DNA from: Enterococcus gallinarum NBRC 100675
GTDB taxonomy: Bacteria > Bacillota > Bacilli > Lactobacillales > Enterococcaceae
Direction of reading: 5' to 3'
Length of the DNA stretch: 64,000 bases
Assembly (NCBI RefSeq): GCF_001544275.1
Contig: NZ_BCQE01000012.1
Span: forward strand, 1 to 64,000
Position numbers and translations under genes: made by a program. Position 1 is the first letter of the stretch; the number at the start of each line of letters is the position of its first letter. Positions 27,401 through 38,015 of the stretch are shown here, piece after piece. The notes below the pieces were generated by a model. That model was given only the letters and a program-made list of their open reading frames with translations. It did no database searches and was not told the origin of the DNA.

Positions 27401-27619
27401 AAATTCGAAAGTGATTGGTTCAATATAAACTTTGTCTGCAATTTCTTTATCGGTCATGATCGTCGCTGGATTTGAGTTGACCAGCACAACTTCATAGCCT
27501 TCTTCTCGCAATGCTAAGCAGGCTTGCGTTCCTGCATAGTCAAATTCGGCTGCTTGGCCAATAATGATCGGTCCAGAACCGATAACCATGATTTTCTTAA
27601 TATCTGTACGTTTTGGCAT
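24437..27619 (-). CDS. carB: Carbamoyl-phosphate synthase, large subunit
   Basis: A 1060-residue enzyme that makes carbamoyl phosphate from bicarbonate, glutamine-derived ammonia and two ATP. It has the usual duplicated ATP-grasp halves (about 1-400 and 550-930), each opening with VLGSGPI-type phosphate loops ([19 protein letters not shown] and [19 protein letters not shown]). An oligomerisation domain lies at about 400-550 and an MGS-like allosteric domain at the C-terminus. Its ATG follows the carA stop codon with no gap. In this operon it serves pyrimidine synthesis; it is slightly shorter than the enterobacterial form, as usual in Firmicutes. Confidence 0.97.
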   Translation of the reverse strand: MPKRTDIKKIMVIGSGPIIIGQAAEFDYAGTQACLALREEGYEVVLVNSNPATIMTDKEIADKVYIEPITFEFVSRILRKERPDAILPTLGGQTGLNMAMELANSGILDELEIELLGTKLAAIDQAEDRDLFKQLMEELNQPIPESEIVSTVEEAVTFATKIGYPIIVRPAFTLGGTGGGMCNNEEELRVIAENGLKLSPVTQCLIERSIAGYKEIEYEVMRDSADNAIVVCNMENFDPVGIHTGDSIVFAPSQTLSDHEYQMLRDASLKIIRALKIEGGCNVQLALDPHSFNYYVIEVNPRVSRSSALASKATGYPIAKLAAKIAVGLTLDEMKNPVTETTYAEFEPALDYVVAKIPRWPFDKFESGERRLGTQMKATGEVMAIGRNIEESLLKAVRSLEIGTHHIEMKELEQLSDNDLIDKVIKAQDDRLFYVMEAIRRGYAIEELNEMTKIDLFFLDKMLHIYEIEQELAANSQDFTTLKRAKQNGFTDKKIAELWQMTEQEIRDIRKENQLLPVYKMVDTCAAEFESATPYFYSTYEFENESVRSEKESVLVLGSGPIRIGQGVEFDYATVHSVKAIQAAGYEAIIMNSNPETVSTDFSISDKLYFEPLTLEDVLHVIELEQPIGVIVQFGGQTAINLAEPLVAAGVNILGTSIEDLDRAENRDLFEQALQALAIPQPPGDTATNTTEAVAIANRIGYPVLVRPSYVLGGRAMEIVENQADLEDYMKHAVKASPEHPVLVDRYLVGKECEVDAICDGTTVLIPGIMEHIERAGVHSGDSMAVYPPQNLSDATIATIEDYTKRLALGLNCVGMMNIQFVIHEEKVYVIEVNPRASRTVPFLSKVTEIPMAQIATKAILGEKLADLGYRDGLYPTPNEVHIKAPVFSFTKLQKVDTYLGPEMKSTGEVMGSDKNLEKALYKAFEAAGLHIPEFGKVLFTVADESKAEAAVLAARFFEIGFSILATKGTADYFEGYGLPVTRVAKISETEDETVVDLIRKGVTQVVVNTMDKNRQKATEDGFIIRREAVEHGVPLFTSLDTADAILQVMESRGFSTKAI

Positions 27620-28699
27620 TTAGTTCTGCTCCTTCCATGCATCGATCATTTCTAAAAATTCATCAAATAAATGTACGCCATCATGAGGTCCCGGTGCAGC
27701 ATCTGGATGATACTGAACACTAAATGCTGGGTAGCGACGATGACGGACACCTTCAATGGTTCCATCATTGACTTCCACATGAGTGATGATCAGTTTCTCT
27801 TGATCAATCGATGCTTCTGCTACTGCAAAACCGTGATTTTGTGAAGTGAAATCAATTCTTCCTGTAGCGATTTCTCGAACGGGATGGTTCAATCCTCGGT
27901 GACCGAATTTCATTTTGTAAGTATCAGCACCATTAGCTAAAGCAAACAACTGATGTCCTAAACAGATACCGAAAATTGGTACTTTCCCTTGGATTTCTTG
28001 AATCATTTTGATGGCTTCAGGGAGGCTTTTCGGATCACCAGGTCCATTGGTTAGCATGACACCATCTGGCGCGAGATCCAAAATTTCCTGTGCGGTGGTA
28101 TTGTAGGGTAAAATCGTCAGATTACAATTTCGTTGAGAAAGTTCTCTTAGAATGCTGTGTTTCAAGCCAAAATCGATCACGACGATATTTCGTCCTGTTC
28201 CTGGACTTGGATACGGCTTTGAAGTTGAAACTTGTGCCACTTGATTGGTTGGCAAAACGGCTGCTTTCAATTGATCAAAGGCATGAGCAAATTCATCATT
28301 GGCATCCACGATACTAGCTTTCATCGTTCCAAATTGGCGGATTTTACGAGTCAAAGCCCGAGTATCGATACCTGCGATTCCCGGAATGTTTTTGCGCTTT
28401 AGAAATTCGTCCAGGGTCAATTGTTTCCGCCAGTTGCTGGCTACACGAGCATGTTCTTTCACTACAACACCTTTACAAGTCGGCGCGATCGATTCATAGT
28501 CATCCCGATTGACACCGTAGTTTCCTACCATTGGATAAGTAAAGGTGATGATCTGACCATTGAAACTTTGATCCGTAATGGTTTCTTGATACCCTGTCAT
28601 ACTAGTGGTAAAGACGATCTCGCCATAGACATTGACCTCTGCGCCAAATCCCTCACCTTCAAATAATGTGCCATCTTCCAAAATCAACCAGCGTTTCAT
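27620..28699 (-). CDS. carA: Carbamoyl-phosphate synthase, small (glutaminase) subunit
   Basis: A 359-residue subunit that hydrolyses glutamine and channels ammonia to CarB. The class I amidotransferase nucleophile is in [12 protein letters not shown] near residue 245, with the catalytic [10 protein letters not shown] pair near 330. The N-terminal FEGEGFGA and [10 protein letters not shown] segments are typical of CarA. The ATG overlaps the pyrC stop by four bases. Confidence 0.97.
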   Translation of the reverse strand: MKRWLILEDGTLFEGEGFGAEVNVYGEIVFTTSMTGYQETITDQSFNGQIITFTYPMVGNYGVNRDDYESIAPTCKGVVVKEHARVASNWRKQLTLDEFLKRKNIPGIAGIDTRALTRKIRQFGTMKASIVDANDEFAHAFDQLKAAVLPTNQVAQVSTSKPYPSPGTGRNIVVIDFGLKHSILRELSQRNCNLTILPYNTTAQEILDLAPDGVMLTNGPGDPKSLPEAIKMIQEIQGKVPIFGICLGHQLFALANGADTYKMKFGHRGLNHPVREIATGRIDFTSQNHGFAVAEASIDQEKLIITHVEVNDGTIEGVRHRRYPAFSVQYHPDAAPGPHDGVHLFDEFLEMIDAWKEQN

Positions 28700-29985
28700 A
28701 AAATCCCCCTACCTTTTTGCCAAACTAATTTTCCATTGACCAATGTATGGGTAGTATCCCCATATAATGGCCAGTTATTAAATGGTGTGTTTTTTCCTTT
28801 TGAAAGAAATTGATCCGAATCGACAGTATAAGCTGTCTCTAGATCAAAAATCGCAAGATCTGCCGGAGCTCCCACCATTAATTTGCCAGCTTTCAATCCA
28901 AAGATTTCAGCAGGCTTCTCGGTCATCCAAGCCACCGCTTGTTGGAGTGTAAAGCGGCCCGTTTTGACAAAATGCGTATAAATCAATTGAAAAGCATATT
29001 CTGAACCGACGATTCCAAATGGTGCTTTTAAAAAACTTTGCATTTTTTCGTCATAGCCATGTGGCGCGTGGTCTGTTGCGATACAATCGATCGTCCCGTC
29101 CAGTAATCCTTCGATCAATGCCTCGCGATCTGCTCTGCCTCTAAGCGGCGGATTCATTTTCCAAAATCCTTCATCGCCAGGGATATCTTCATCGATCAAA
29201 AGTAAGTGATGGGGGGAAACTTCTGCCGTCACATGGATTCCTGCTTGTTTGGCTTCACGAATGACCCGTACACTTTCTTTTGTCGAAACATGACAGACAT
29301 GGTAATGGGCCCCGGTTTCTTCTGCCAACAGCACATCCCGGGCAATTTGTGATGCTTCTGTGGCACTAAGAATCCCCGGCAAGCCAAGTTCTTCTGCTCT
29401 CTTACCCGCATGCATCACACCGCCAAACAACAGAGAGTCATCTTCGGTATGGGCCACTAATGCCATCTGGTTTTTGGCTGCTTCTTTCATCGCCAAGTAC
29501 ATCGTACCAGCCGTTTGGACGCCAACACCATCATTGGTGAATGCAAAAGCGCCGGCTTCTTTCAATGCTTTTTGATCCGTTAAAACTTCACTACGTAATT
29601 CTTCTGTGATAGGTGCATACTGCAAAACATTAACCACTGCGTCTTCTTGGATACGTTGGTAGACTTGTTGCAATTTTTCTGCGGTATCTGGCACAGGATT
29701 TAAATTTGGCATGGCACAAACAGTAGTGAAACCGCCACGAGCGGCTGCCATACTTCCTGTTTTGATCGTTTCTTTGTATTCAAATCCTGGCTCTCTGAAG
29801 TGAACATGAACATCCACTAATCCTGGAGTGATCAGTTGTTGCTTTGCATCGATCACTTGATCGAACCCTGTTTCTGAAAAAGTCGTTCCGATCGCTTGGA
29901 TGATACCATCTTCGATCCAAATTTCTGCAGGGATACAATGATCACCGTCAGCGATGATCTTTCCGTTCTTAATGAGTGTTTTCAT
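28696..29985 (-). CDS. pyrC: Dihydroorotase
   Basis: A 429-residue zinc amidohydrolase of the type I (CAD-like) class that cyclises carbamoyl aspartate to dihydroorotate. The metal-binding [10 protein letters not shown] is near residue 58, with further ligands in [21 protein letters not shown] and [12 protein letters not shown] strong GGAGGAAG site precedes the ATG. It lies 41 bases downstream of pyrB. Confidence 0.96.
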   Translation of the reverse strand: MKTLIKNGKIIADGDHCIPAEIWIEDGIIQAIGTTFSETGFDQVIDAKQQLITPGLVDVHVHFREPGFEYKETIKTGSMAAARGGFTTVCAMPNLNPVPDTAEKLQQVYQRIQEDAVVNVLQYAPITEELRSEVLTDQKALKEAGAFAFTNDGVGVQTAGTMYLAMKEAAKNQMALVAHTEDDSLLFGGVMHAGKRAEELGLPGILSATEASQIARDVLLAEETGAHYHVCHVSTKESVRVIREAKQAGIHVTAEVSPHHLLLIDEDIPGDEGFWKMNPPLRGRADREALIEGLLDGTIDCIATDHAPHGYDEKMQSFLKAPFGIVGSEYAFQLIYTHFVKTGRFTLQQAVAWMTEKPAEIFGLKAGKLMVGAPADLAIFDLETAYTVDSDQFLSKGKNTPFNNWPLYGDTTHTLVNGKLVWQKGRGIL

Positions 29986-30026
29986 GTTGCTTCCTCCTCT
30001 ATCTCTATTGGTCGCGTTTCTTATAA

Positions 30027-30953
30027 TTAAGCTTTGCCATTCAATACCGCTTCTAAAATTGCCATCCGGACAAACACGCCATTCGTCATTTGCGTGACAA
30101 TTCTTGAACGCAGCCCTTCAACTAATGGATCTGCCAGTTCAACATCACGATTGACTGGAGCCGGATGCATGATGATGGCATGGTCTTGCATTTTTGCTGC
30201 ACGTTCCACTGTCAATCCATAATCCCGTAAGTAAGCCTCTTTTGAGAAACTTTCTGAGCCATCATGGCGTTCGTGTTGGACCCGAAGCATCATCATCACA
30301 TCGACTTGATCCACTAATTCATCTAGAGGCAACCAGTGTCCATACACTTCAAATTCATTGTCATACCATTGTGGCGGGCCAGAAAAGTAAACTTTGGCAC
30401 CTAACCGTTTGAGCATTTGCATATTTGATTTGGCGACACGGGAATGGGTGATGTCTCCGACGATCGCTACTTTCAGTTGATCAAAGTGGCCAAATTCTTC
30501 ATAGATCGTCATTAAGTCTAATAAGCATTGCGTGGGATGCTGTCCGCTGCCATCGCCTCCATTGATAATGCTGCATTGGATCGTTTTACTTTGGATCAGC
30601 TCGTCATAATAATTTTCATCCCCGTGGCGGATCACAGCGACATCCACGCCTAGTGCTGACATTGTCAGCACGGTATCATACAGTGTTTCGCCCTTTTGCA
30701 CAGAACTCGTTGAGGAGTCAAATTCAATCACTTCAAGACCTAATTTCTTTTCGGCTACATCAAAACTTTTGTGGGTTCTGGTACTATTTTCAAAGAAAAG
30801 GTTCGTAGCAAAGTATTGTTCTTTTTGTGGCATCCATTTGGCCCCTCTTTTAAATTCCTGCCCTCTGCGGATAAGCCCCATCACTTCTCGATCTGTTAAT
30901 GCTTCAACGGTCAAAAGATGCTTTAAACTGATTCTTTCTGATTGGATGATCAT
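30027..30953 (-). CDS. pyrB: Aspartate carbamoyltransferase, catalytic subunit
   Basis: A 308-residue transferase that forms carbamoyl aspartate, the first committed step of pyrimidine synthesis. The carbamoyl-phosphate loop [18 protein letters not shown] near residue 54 and the HPTQCLLDL segment near 133 identify it. The His after STRT, in place of Arg, is common in the Gram-positive enzyme. No regulatory pyrI is present. AGGAGG precedes the ATG. No attenuator lies in the short gap after pyrP. Confidence 0.96.
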   Translation of the reverse strand: MIIQSERISLKHLLTVEALTDREVMGLIRRGQEFKRGAKWMPQKEQYFATNLFFENSTRTHKSFDVAEKKLGLEVIEFDSSTSSVQKGETLYDTVLTMSALGVDVAVIRHGDENYYDELIQSKTIQCSIINGGDGSGQHPTQCLLDLMTIYEEFGHFDQLKVAIVGDITHSRVAKSNMQMLKRLGAKVYFSGPPQWYDNEFEVYGHWLPLDELVDQVDVMMMLRVQHERHDGSESFSKEAYLRDYGLTVERAAKMQDHAIIMHPAPVNRDVELADPLVEGLRSRIVTQMTNGVFVRMAILEAVLNGKA

Positions 30954-30994
30954 GAATAATACCTCCTAGTTTTTCCCTTTTAGTTGACTGCTAG

Positions 30995-32275
30995 CTATTG
31001 TTCTTCACTACGTGATGTTTCTGGCAAAATTAGATTTAAAATGATTCCTAAGACAGTTGCTAATGCCATGGCTGATAAGGTGAATGTTCCGACCGTAAAG
31101 ACAAGGCCGCCGATTCCGATCACTAGGATCACAGAAGCAATGATCAAATTCTTTTTGCGGTCAAAATTGATTTTATTGTCGATCAAGATTTTCATCCCGC
31201 TTGCAGCAATGACACCGAATAATAGGAAGCTGATTCCAGAAATGACCGGATTTGGGATGCTCAAGATCAAGGCACTCAATTTTCCGACAAATCCTAACAA
31301 GACAGCCAAGACAGCCGCACCACCGATAACAAAGACACTGTGCACTCTCGTAATGGCCAAGACACCAATGTTTTCACCATAACTTGTCACAGGGGGTCCT
31401 CCAACGAATCCAGCAACGATTTGCGCAAAGCCGTCTCCCATCAATGTTTTGTTTAATCCGGGTTCTTCAAAAAAGTTACGCTTTGTTAGTTTATTCAAAA
31501 CCATCAAATGGCCAATATGTTCTGTCATCGTGACAAAAGCGATAGGCGCCATCGTCGTGATTGCATTCAAATGTAGCGTTGGCTTGTATTGAACAAAGGG
31601 AATTTCGAAGCTTGGTAATGAGAACCAAGCAGCATCAATGATTGGCTGCACGTCTACGATCCCAGCAGCTAAAGCTACTAAGTAACCACCAATGATCCCT
31701 AGTAAGATAGGAATCAAGCCAAGAAACCCTCGCAAAAACATGTTGAAGAAAATCGTCAATCCCAATGTAACCAATGCAACTAAGATAAATTTAAAATCAT
31801 AGATGTCCCCATTGTACATTGCGTTTTGAGCGGCATTAGCAGCTAGTCCTAACCCGATAACCATGATCACAGGCCCTACGACGATCGGCGGCAAAATTTT
31901 ATCCAGCCATGCAGCACCAATCTTTTTGATGATCAGAGAAACGATGATGTAAACCAGTCCTGTTGTAACAGCTCCTTGGGCGATTGCCGGGTAGCCGTCT
32001 GATTTCATCAACATTTGCATTGCAGCGATAAAAGCAAAGCTGCTCCCTAAGTATGCGGGAATCTTTCCTTTCGTCGTAACGAGGTAAACAAGTGTCCCCA
32101 AACCGGAACTTACTAAAGCGATACTTGGGTTGATCCCAACTAGGATCGGTACTAAAACAGTTGCTCCGAACATCGTGAATAAATGTTGAAGACTTAAGCC
32201 TAACCAAGGCAATGCCTTTGGGCGATCATTGATATCTAATACCACATCGGTATTGCGAAATTCTTGCTTTTCCAT
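30995..32275 (-). CDS. pyrP: Uracil permease
   Basis: A 426-residue NCS2/UraA family proton symporter for uracil with about 12-14 membrane helices. The N-terminal LSLQHLFTMFGATVLVPILVGI and the LTKRNFFEEPGLNKTLMGDGFAQ segment with the substrate-binding acidic residue region are typical. The ribosome-binding site (AGGAAGAAGAG) is farther than usual from the ATG. It lies 19 bases after pyrR and is the second gene of the operon. Confidence 0.94.
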   Translation of the reverse strand: MEKQEFRNTDVVLDINDRPKALPWLGLSLQHLFTMFGATVLVPILVGINPSIALVSSGLGTLVYLVTTKGKIPAYLGSSFAFIAAMQMLMKSDGYPAIAQGAVTTGLVYIIVSLIIKKIGAAWLDKILPPIVVGPVIMVIGLGLAANAAQNAMYNGDIYDFKFILVALVTLGLTIFFNMFLRGFLGLIPILLGIIGGYLVALAAGIVDVQPIIDAAWFSLPSFEIPFVQYKPTLHLNAITTMAPIAFVTMTEHIGHLMVLNKLTKRNFFEEPGLNKTLMGDGFAQIVAGFVGGPPVTSYGENIGVLAITRVHSVFVIGGAAVLAVLLGFVGKLSALILSIPNPVISGISFLLFGVIAASGMKILIDNKINFDRKKNLIIASVILVIGIGGLVFTVGTFTLSAMALATVLGIILNLILPETSRSEEQ

Positions 32276-32294
32276 GTGTCTGTCACTCTTCTTC

Positions 32295-32885
<591 letters not shown>

Positions 32886-33002
32886 GTATGTTTTCCGATC
32901 ATACTTTCTGGTGCTATATACAGCGATCCAGAATATGCGCAATCATCCAGCAAGTTTTCGATGCTCCAACGCGGGAGTCGTCTGCTTGCTCATTTCCTTC
33001 TT

Positions 33003-33016
33003 AGCCTCACGGGACT
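33003..33016 (-). promoter_or_regulatory. PyrR-binding loop in the pyr leader RNA
   Basis: On the minus strand AGUCCCGUGAGGCU is an exact match to the known PyrR recognition consensus ARUCCNGNGAGGYU. PyrR-UMP binding here would hold the GAGGC away from the terminator arm and allow termination when pyrimidines are plentiful. Confidence 0.93.
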
Positions 33017-33048
33017 ACACTTAAAGGAGCTATTTATTTGTTACACAC

Positions 33049-33077
33049 ACTATACAGTTCTTTGAAAAAAAAGTCAA
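33049..33077 (-). promoter_or_regulatory. Sigma-A promoter of the pyr operon
   Basis: On the minus strand a -35 TTGACT (33072-33077), a 17-base spacer and a -10 TATAGT (33049-33054). The -35 box overlaps the last codon region of rluD, so pyr has a promoter of its own inside the end of the upstream gene. Confidence 0.75.
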
Positions 33078-33979
33078 TCATTTTTTCGCAATTTTTTTAA
33101 GGTTTCCTCAAATAGTTCAGGTAATGGAGCTTCAAAAACCATTGATTCTCCAGTTGTCGGATGGGTAAATCCTAACAGTTTGGCATGTAGGAATTGGCCG
33201 TTGCCTTTCAAGGTCTTTTTAGGACCGTACACAGGATCGCCGGCTAACGGAAAGCCAATGTATTGCATGTGGACCCGAATTTGATGGGTCCGACCCGTTT
33301 CTAACTGTAATTCGACTAAAGTAAATTGATCAAAACGTTCCAAAACTGTAAAATGTGTCACAGCTGGCTTACCATCTTCTTGCACTGCTTGCATCTTGCG
33401 ATTCACTTTGGAACGGCCAATCGGTGCATTGATCGTGCCTTTTTCGTGAGAAATATTTCCATGGACCAGCGCAACATACTTCCGTAAAGAAGTTTTGTCT
33501 TTCAACTGTTTGGCTAACGCTTCATGGGCATGATCATTTTTGGCAATCATCAATAGCCCTGACGTATCCTTGTCGATACGATGAACAATTCCTGGTCGTA
33601 CGACATCATTGATCGAAGATAAATCGGTCATATGATACAACAATGCATTGACCAGCGTTCCGTTAGAATGCCCTGCCGAAGGATGAACGACCATTCCTTG
33701 CGGTTTGTTGATCACGGCAACATCTTGGTCTTGATACACGATCGTCAAAGGAATATCTTCAGGTTCCAGATCTAGGGTCTCTGGTTCTGGTACTTGAATC
33801 ACTAACTGGTCACCAGCTTTTACTTTGTAATTTGCACGAATTGGATCCCCTTGACAGGTGACCGCACCTTCTTTCAACCATTGTTGAATTTGCGAACGGC
33901 TCGCTTCTAGACGATCTGCCAATACTTTATCGACACGCCCTTTTTCTTCATGGATCACTACTTCAATTTGATTATTCAT
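33074..33979 (-). CDS. rluD: Pseudouridine synthase, RluD family
   Basis: A 301-residue RNA-modifying enzyme that isomerises uridine to pseudouridine in 23S rRNA. An S4 RNA-binding domain covers about residues 12-60 (RVDKVLADRLEASRSQIQQWL). The catalytic aspartate is in HRIDKDTSGLLMIAKN near 133. In Firmicutes this gene regularly follows lspA, as here, with the ATG directly after the lspA stop. The exact target uridines cannot be told by sequence alone. Confidence 0.92.
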   Translation of the reverse strand: MNNQIEVVIHEEKGRVDKVLADRLEASRSQIQQWLKEGAVTCQGDPIRANYKVKAGDQLVIQVPEPETLDLEPEDIPLTIVYQDQDVAVINKPQGMVVHPSAGHSNGTLVNALLYHMTDLSSINDVVRPGIVHRIDKDTSGLLMIAKNDHAHEALAKQLKDKTSLRKYVALVHGNISHEKGTINAPIGRSKVNRKMQAVQEDGKPAVTHFTVLERFDQFTLVELQLETGRTHQIRVHMQYIGFPLAGDPVYGPKKTLKGNGQFLHAKLLGFTHPTTGESMVFEAPLPELFEETLKKLRKND

Positions 33980-34438
33980 TTATTTTCCCTTCACTTCATC
34001 ATCAACTAACGCATAGATAAAAATCAATAACACGCCGATCACTAACGACATGTCTGCAATATTAAAAATCGGAAAATTGATAAAATCTAGCTGAAACATA
34101 TCCACGACGTACCCCAAACGCAAGCGATCGATAAAATTTCCGATCGCTCCGGCTAAGATAAAGGATAGTCCCAATCGAAACCATATACTGCTTTTGCGAT
34201 GACGGATCAACAAATAAGTTACGACAATGACGGCGACAACCGTGATGATCGTAAAGAAGGTCATCTTCCCTTCTAGGATACTCCATGCGGCACCGGTATT
34301 CCGAATATAAGTTAGTGAAAAGACATGGTCGATCAACGTTTGAACATCACCTAATTCAAAATTGCTGACGATCCAAAACTTCAACCACTGATCAAGTCCA
34401 ACAATTATGGCACTTAGTAAAAAAAACAAAGCTATCAT
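33980..34438 (-). CDS. lspA: Lipoprotein signal peptidase (signal peptidase II)
   Basis: A 152-residue membrane aspartic protease that cleaves the signal peptide from prolipoproteins after lipid attachment. Four membrane helices are predicted. The conserved RNTGAAWS, the catalytic GAIGNFIDRL aspartate near residue 99 and FNIADMSLVIG aspartate near 129 are present. The ATG overlaps the stop of the CBS gene (ATGA). Confidence 0.95.
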   Translation of the reverse strand: MIALFFLLSAIIVGLDQWLKFWIVSNFELGDVQTLIDHVFSLTYIRNTGAAWSILEGKMTFFTIITVVAVIVVTYLLIRHRKSSIWFRLGLSFILAGAIGNFIDRLRLGYVVDMFQLDFINFPIFNIADMSLVIGVLLIFIYALVDDEVKGK

Positions 34439-35142
34439 CTTTTTTCCACACTTTCTTCGTTAAAAATATCCCGCGGACGAACGATGCCTAATAAATTTCC
34501 ATTAGGATCGCCATTTTTTGTGATTAATACCGCTTCAAGTAAAGCATTTTTATGGAACAGGTCTTCTACTTCAGTGACCGTTGTTGTCGCGGGTACAAAC
34601 TGATAATTGGACTCTTTACCGTCTTTGATCAACAAGTCTTCTGCTTTACGCCCTTCTAATCGGATCTCTCCTTTTAGACTTTCTTGAGCAAACCAGTATC
34701 CTAACATACGTAAAGTGATCAACCCAACAAAACGTCCTTTGTCATAGAGTGGAAATTGTGAAAACCGCTTTTGAGCGACGATCTTCAAGATTTCTTTCAG
34801 CGCCAACGTTTTTTCAAAACCGGTCACTTTTTTACCAAACTTAGGTAAGACCGTTTCAGGCTGCAACAAGGCCTGTTCGATTTGTTGGATTCGTGTCACT
34901 ACCCATTGATTTGGCTCGGCGATCACAAAATTTTCACCGATTTTTTCATGAACGATGGCGTTCCGCAATTGGGCCATCTGCAATAAATCTTCTTCGTATT
35001 TTTTGATGTCTCCTTGCTTCTGTTTTGAAAGACGGCGAACCATCTCTGAAAAACCCATGTTACGAGGATTACCCAAATCGTCCCTCAATTGTTTTTCGAT
35101 TCGATTGAAACTACTCAAAAAAATATCTGCTCCGCTAGCCAT
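34435..35142 (-). CDS. CBS-domain protein with N-terminal helical, HEPN-like region
   Basis: A 235-residue cytoplasmic protein. The C-terminal half (about 105-230) contains a pair of CBS domains, modules that bind adenine nucleotides or cyclic dinucleotides (KRFSQFPLYDKGRFVGLIT and LLEAVLITKNGDPNGNLLGIVRPRD). The N-terminal 90 residues are helical and contain QLRNAIVHE, an R-x4-H arrangement like that of HEPN domains. Typical two-CBS proteins such as CbpB lack such an extension. GGAGG precedes the ATG; it overlaps its neighbours on both sides, so it is in an operon with lspA and rluD. The ligand and any activity are unknown. Confidence 0.72.
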   Translation of the reverse strand: MASGADIFLSSFNRIEKQLRDDLGNPRNMGFSEMVRRLSKQKQGDIKKYEEDLLQMAQLRNAIVHEKIGENFVIAEPNQWVVTRIQQIEQALLQPETVLPKFGKKVTGFEKTLALKEILKIVAQKRFSQFPLYDKGRFVGLITLRMLGYWFAQESLKGEIRLEGRKAEDLLIKDGKESNYQFVPATTTVTEVEDLFHKNALLEAVLITKNGDPNGNLLGIVRPRDIFNEESVEKR

Positions 35143-35542
35143 TTGTTACCTCCTCAATTACATACGCTTGTTTGCTATAATAAAGACCTAAACATAGATA
35201 ACCTGCTAAATAAAGAAAGATACCCGAAAGGATAATGGACAACTGTCCGCTGCGAGTTAAAAACGCGATCATTAGAAACAGACCAATATAAAACAGCACA
35301 TAAAAAGAAATCAGTCGCGGATTCATTTTTATTTCTAATGGAGTTTCTGCGTGTAAATCAGCCAACGCAATTTCTTTGCTTTTTAGGATGGAAAATCGGA
35401 CAGACAATCGGTTGTCAGGATTGAGATTCAGCTCGACGGTTTCTTGATGATTGATTCTGGCGACTTTCTGACCATCCACTAGCAAATCCAGCGGACTCCC
35501 CATCGCGTAAAAGCCGGTATTTCGTATGATTTTACGTTTCAT
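35135..35542 (-). CDS. Small membrane protein, function unknown
   Basis: A 135-residue protein. Residues 1-70 form a beta-rich cytoplasmic or surface domain (LDLLVDGQKVARINHQETVELNL) loosely like a PEGA-type fold. Two membrane helices follow at about 75-95 and 100-122. I do not recognise a family. GGAG lies upstream of the ATG. The gene overlaps the CBS gene by eight bases and appears to head the operon that continues into lspA and rluD. Confidence 0.65.
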   Translation of the reverse strand: MKRKIIRNTGFYAMGSPLDLLVDGQKVARINHQETVELNLNPDNRLSVRFSILKSKEIALADLHAETPLEIKMNPRLISFYVLFYIGLFLMIAFLTRSGQLSIILSGIFLYLAGYLCLGLYYSKQAYVIEEVTNG

Positions 35543-36202
35543 CGTTTTATACGCTCCAATTTTATCAGTATACTTTAATTTTCTTAGAAAGAAAACAGTC
35601 TTTTAAATGCACTACTGATTATATTATAACAAAAGACACGACTCTTGCCTCTTGCTAATATTTAACTTTCAGTCTTTTAATAGATTGAAAATCCAAAAGC
35701 GGCAAATCATAAGATAAAAACGAGCAACTTTTATAGCCCTCTTTTTAAAACCATTCTTTTTATAGTCTCTCGTTTAAAAGAGCTTGATAACACTTTCCCC
35801 TTCCCGTTTCCTACTTTCGTTTCTAATGTTTCTAATGTTTCTAAGAGCAACGGATAAATAGGAATGCTGGAGATAACTATGGGAGACTTTTAGAAAACTT
35901 CGCAAAAAATCAAATATCCTCGCAGCCTCTTCAATTATTTCTTCCAATTTTTGAAAGTCAGAAGAAAAAGAGAGGTTTTATTCTCCTCCGAATCTCGCAG
36001 CCTATGTACAGCATCGACAAAAAACGAACCAAACAAAACCTACTGAAAGACGACAAATCGCTCGCAAACAACACACCACACTTACAGAATCAATAGTGAT
36101 CTGTAAGTGTGGTGTGTTGTAAGAAATTGACTGAACTATTACTGGAGCCTTCGAGAACCTATTTCTTCATCCAGTATTCGCAGATGCGGAGAGAAAATAA
36201 GA
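35543..36202. other. Gene-free stretch of 660 bp
   Basis: No ORF with a ribosome-binding site and no coding character is visible here on either strand. Contents that can be named are three tandem copies of a 9-mer (GTTTCTAAT, 35819-35844, the last copy one base short), two copies of CTCGCAGCCT about 75 bases apart (near 35919 and 35994), and a perfect 21-bp hairpin at 36068-36120. A small RNA cannot be excluded, but no promoter/terminator pair stands out. Confidence 0.6.
36068..36120. repeat. Perfect 21-bp inverted repeat downstream of fhs
   Basis: The arms at 36068-36088 and 36100-36120 match perfectly across an 11-base loop; the core is CACACTTACAGA/TCTGTAAGTGTG. It lies about 80 bases after the fhs stop codon. 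Only a short UUG-rich tail follows on the minus strand and none on the plus strand, so it is at best an atypical terminator. Confidence 0.7.
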
Positions 36203-37873
36203 TTAAAAAAGGCCAGATACATTGCCGTCTGCATCGACATCCATATTCAATGCTGCTGGTTTCTTAGGCAGTCCAGGCATTGTCATAACAGTACCGGTCA
36301 ATGCAACAATAAAACCAGCGCCTAGTTTTGGTACAAATTCACGGATCGTAATCGAAAAATCAGCCGGTGCGCCCAAAAGCTGCGGATCATCACTAAAAGA
36401 GTACTGTGTTTTTGCCATACAAATCGGCAATTGATCCCAGCCATTTTTTTTGAAGACGTTCAATTGGCGCTGTGCCACACTTGAGAAGACCACATTTGAT
36501 CCGCCATAAATCTCTTTGACGATCTTGGCAGCCTTATCAGGAAGGCTCTCTTCATTTTGGTAAAGCCTACGATAATTGCCGGGTTGTTCATCAATGGCAG
36601 TGACGACTTGCTGCGCCAAAAGTTCCCCCCCTGCGCCACCTTTCTCCCAAACTTGCGTCCGAGCGATTGGTACACCAATTTCCTTGCAGCATTGCTCCAA
36701 CATTTGGATCTCAGCTTCGGTATCAGTGACAAATTCATTGATTGCAACAACAACTGGCAATTGATAGTTTTGCATGTTTCTCACGTGACGTTTCAAGTTG
36801 GCAAAACCCGCGACTAAAGCCGCTACATTTTCTTCTTTTAAATGTTCTTTATCTATCCCGCCGTGCATTTTTAAGGCGCGAATCGTTGCGACCACTACGA
36901 CAGCGTCTGGTGCTTTAGAGAGATTGGGTGTTTTAATATCCAAAAACTTCTCTGCCCCGAGATCTGCGCCGAACCCCGCTTCAGTAACCGTGTATTCTCC
37001 TAAATGGAGAGCTGTTTCAGTGGCAATGACACTATTACAGCCATGGGCGATGTTGGCAAAAGGTCCCCCATGAATCAACGCAGGCGTTCCTTCGATGGTT
37101 TGAACCAAATTTGGTTTCAAGGCATCTTTCAACAATAAAGCTAATGCTCCCTGAACCTGCAAATCCTTGACGTAGATAGGTTGTTTATCATACGTATAAC
37201 CAATCAAAATATTGCTCAAGCGCTCTTTCAAATTATCCAAATTCGTTGCTAGACACAAAATAGCCATAATCTCACTAGCAACGGTGATATCAAAGCCATC
37301 TTCTCTAGGTACTCCTTGCAGTGGTCCGCCTAGTCCGACGATCACTTGTCTTAATGCACGATCATTCAAATCCACGACACGTTTCCAAATGATCCGTCGC
37401 GGGTCGATCCCTAATTCATTTCCTTGTTGGATATGATTGTCCACCAACGCAGATAATGCATTATTCGCAGCAGTGATTGCGTGCATGTCCCCGGTAAAAT
37501 GAAGATTGATGTCCTCCATCGGCAAGACTTGCGCTCTGCCTCCGCCAGTCGCACCACCCTTGATCCCCATGACTGGACCTAATGATGGTTCTCGTAAAGC
37601 AATCACGGTTTGTTTTCCAATACGGTTTAAGCCATCTGCCAATCCAATCGTGACTGTCGACTTTCCTTCTCCCGCAGGGGTTGGGTTAATCGCTGTGACT
37701 AAGATCAACTTGCCGGTGGGGCGTTCCGCGATTTCCTTGATTGCTGGCCAATCGATTTTTGCTTTATACTTCCCATATTGTTCTAGATCTTCTGCTTGTA
37801 ATCCGATAGTTGCTGCAATATCAATAATCGGTTTAATTGTTGCTTCTTGTGCAATTTCGATATCTTTTTTCAT
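36203..37873 (-). CDS. fhs: Formate-tetrahydrofolate ligase
   Basis: A 556-residue ATP-dependent ligase that forms 10-formyltetrahydrofolate from formate and tetrahydrofolate, feeding one-carbon units to purine and fMet synthesis. The P-loop [20 protein letters not shown] lies near residue 63, followed by [19 protein letters not shown]. Length matches the family. It is a single gene; a -10 TATAAT with a weak -35 lies about 60 bases upstream on the minus strand. Confidence 0.96.
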   Translation of the reverse strand: MKKDIEIAQEATIKPIIDIAATIGLQAEDLEQYGKYKAKIDWPAIKEIAERPTGKLILVTAINPTPAGEGKSTVTIGLADGLNRIGKQTVIALREPSLGPVMGIKGGATGGGRAQVLPMEDINLHFTGDMHAITAANNALSALVDNHIQQGNELGIDPRRIIWKRVVDLNDRALRQVIVGLGGPLQGVPREDGFDITVASEIMAILCLATNLDNLKERLSNILIGYTYDKQPIYVKDLQVQGALALLLKDALKPNLVQTIEGTPALIHGGPFANIAHGCNSVIATETALHLGEYTVTEAGFGADLGAEKFLDIKTPNLSKAPDAVVVVATIRALKMHGGIDKEHLKEENVAALVAGFANLKRHVRNMQNYQLPVVVAINEFVTDTEAEIQMLEQCCKEIGVPIARTQVWEKGGAGGELLAQQVVTAIDEQPGNYRRLYQNEESLPDKAAKIVKEIYGGSNVVFSSVAQRQLNVFKKNGWDQLPICMAKTQYSFSDDPQLLGAPADFSITIREFVPKLGAGFIVALTGTVMTMPGLPKKPAALNMDVDADGNVSGLF

Positions 37874-37981
37874 CAGTAACCCTCTATTCCCGAACTATTA
37901 TTCCTTATTCATTCATATTTGTTTGTCCTATTTCTATTATACCGTTTTTCATGAAGATTGAAACCCTGTTTTTCACCGGAA

Positions 37982-38015
37982 TAAAAAAAGAGCCAGAATT
38001 ATTTTTCTGACTCTT
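37982..38015 (-). terminator. Terminator overlapping the end of ebsA
   Basis: On the minus strand AGAGTCAGAA pairs with TTCTGGCTCT around a short loop (one G-U) and is followed by seven U residues. The stem includes the last codons of ebsA. Confidence 0.8.

Noticed and set aside
32887-33065. Plus-strand ORFs in the pyr leader
   Set aside because: The region is explained by the PyrR loop, antiterminator and terminator on the minus strand, and the ORFs lack ribosome-binding sites.
35819-35844. Tandem GTTTCTAAT copies as a CRISPR or regulatory iteron array
   Set aside because: Only three 9-base units with no spacers, no cas genes and no replication gene nearby.
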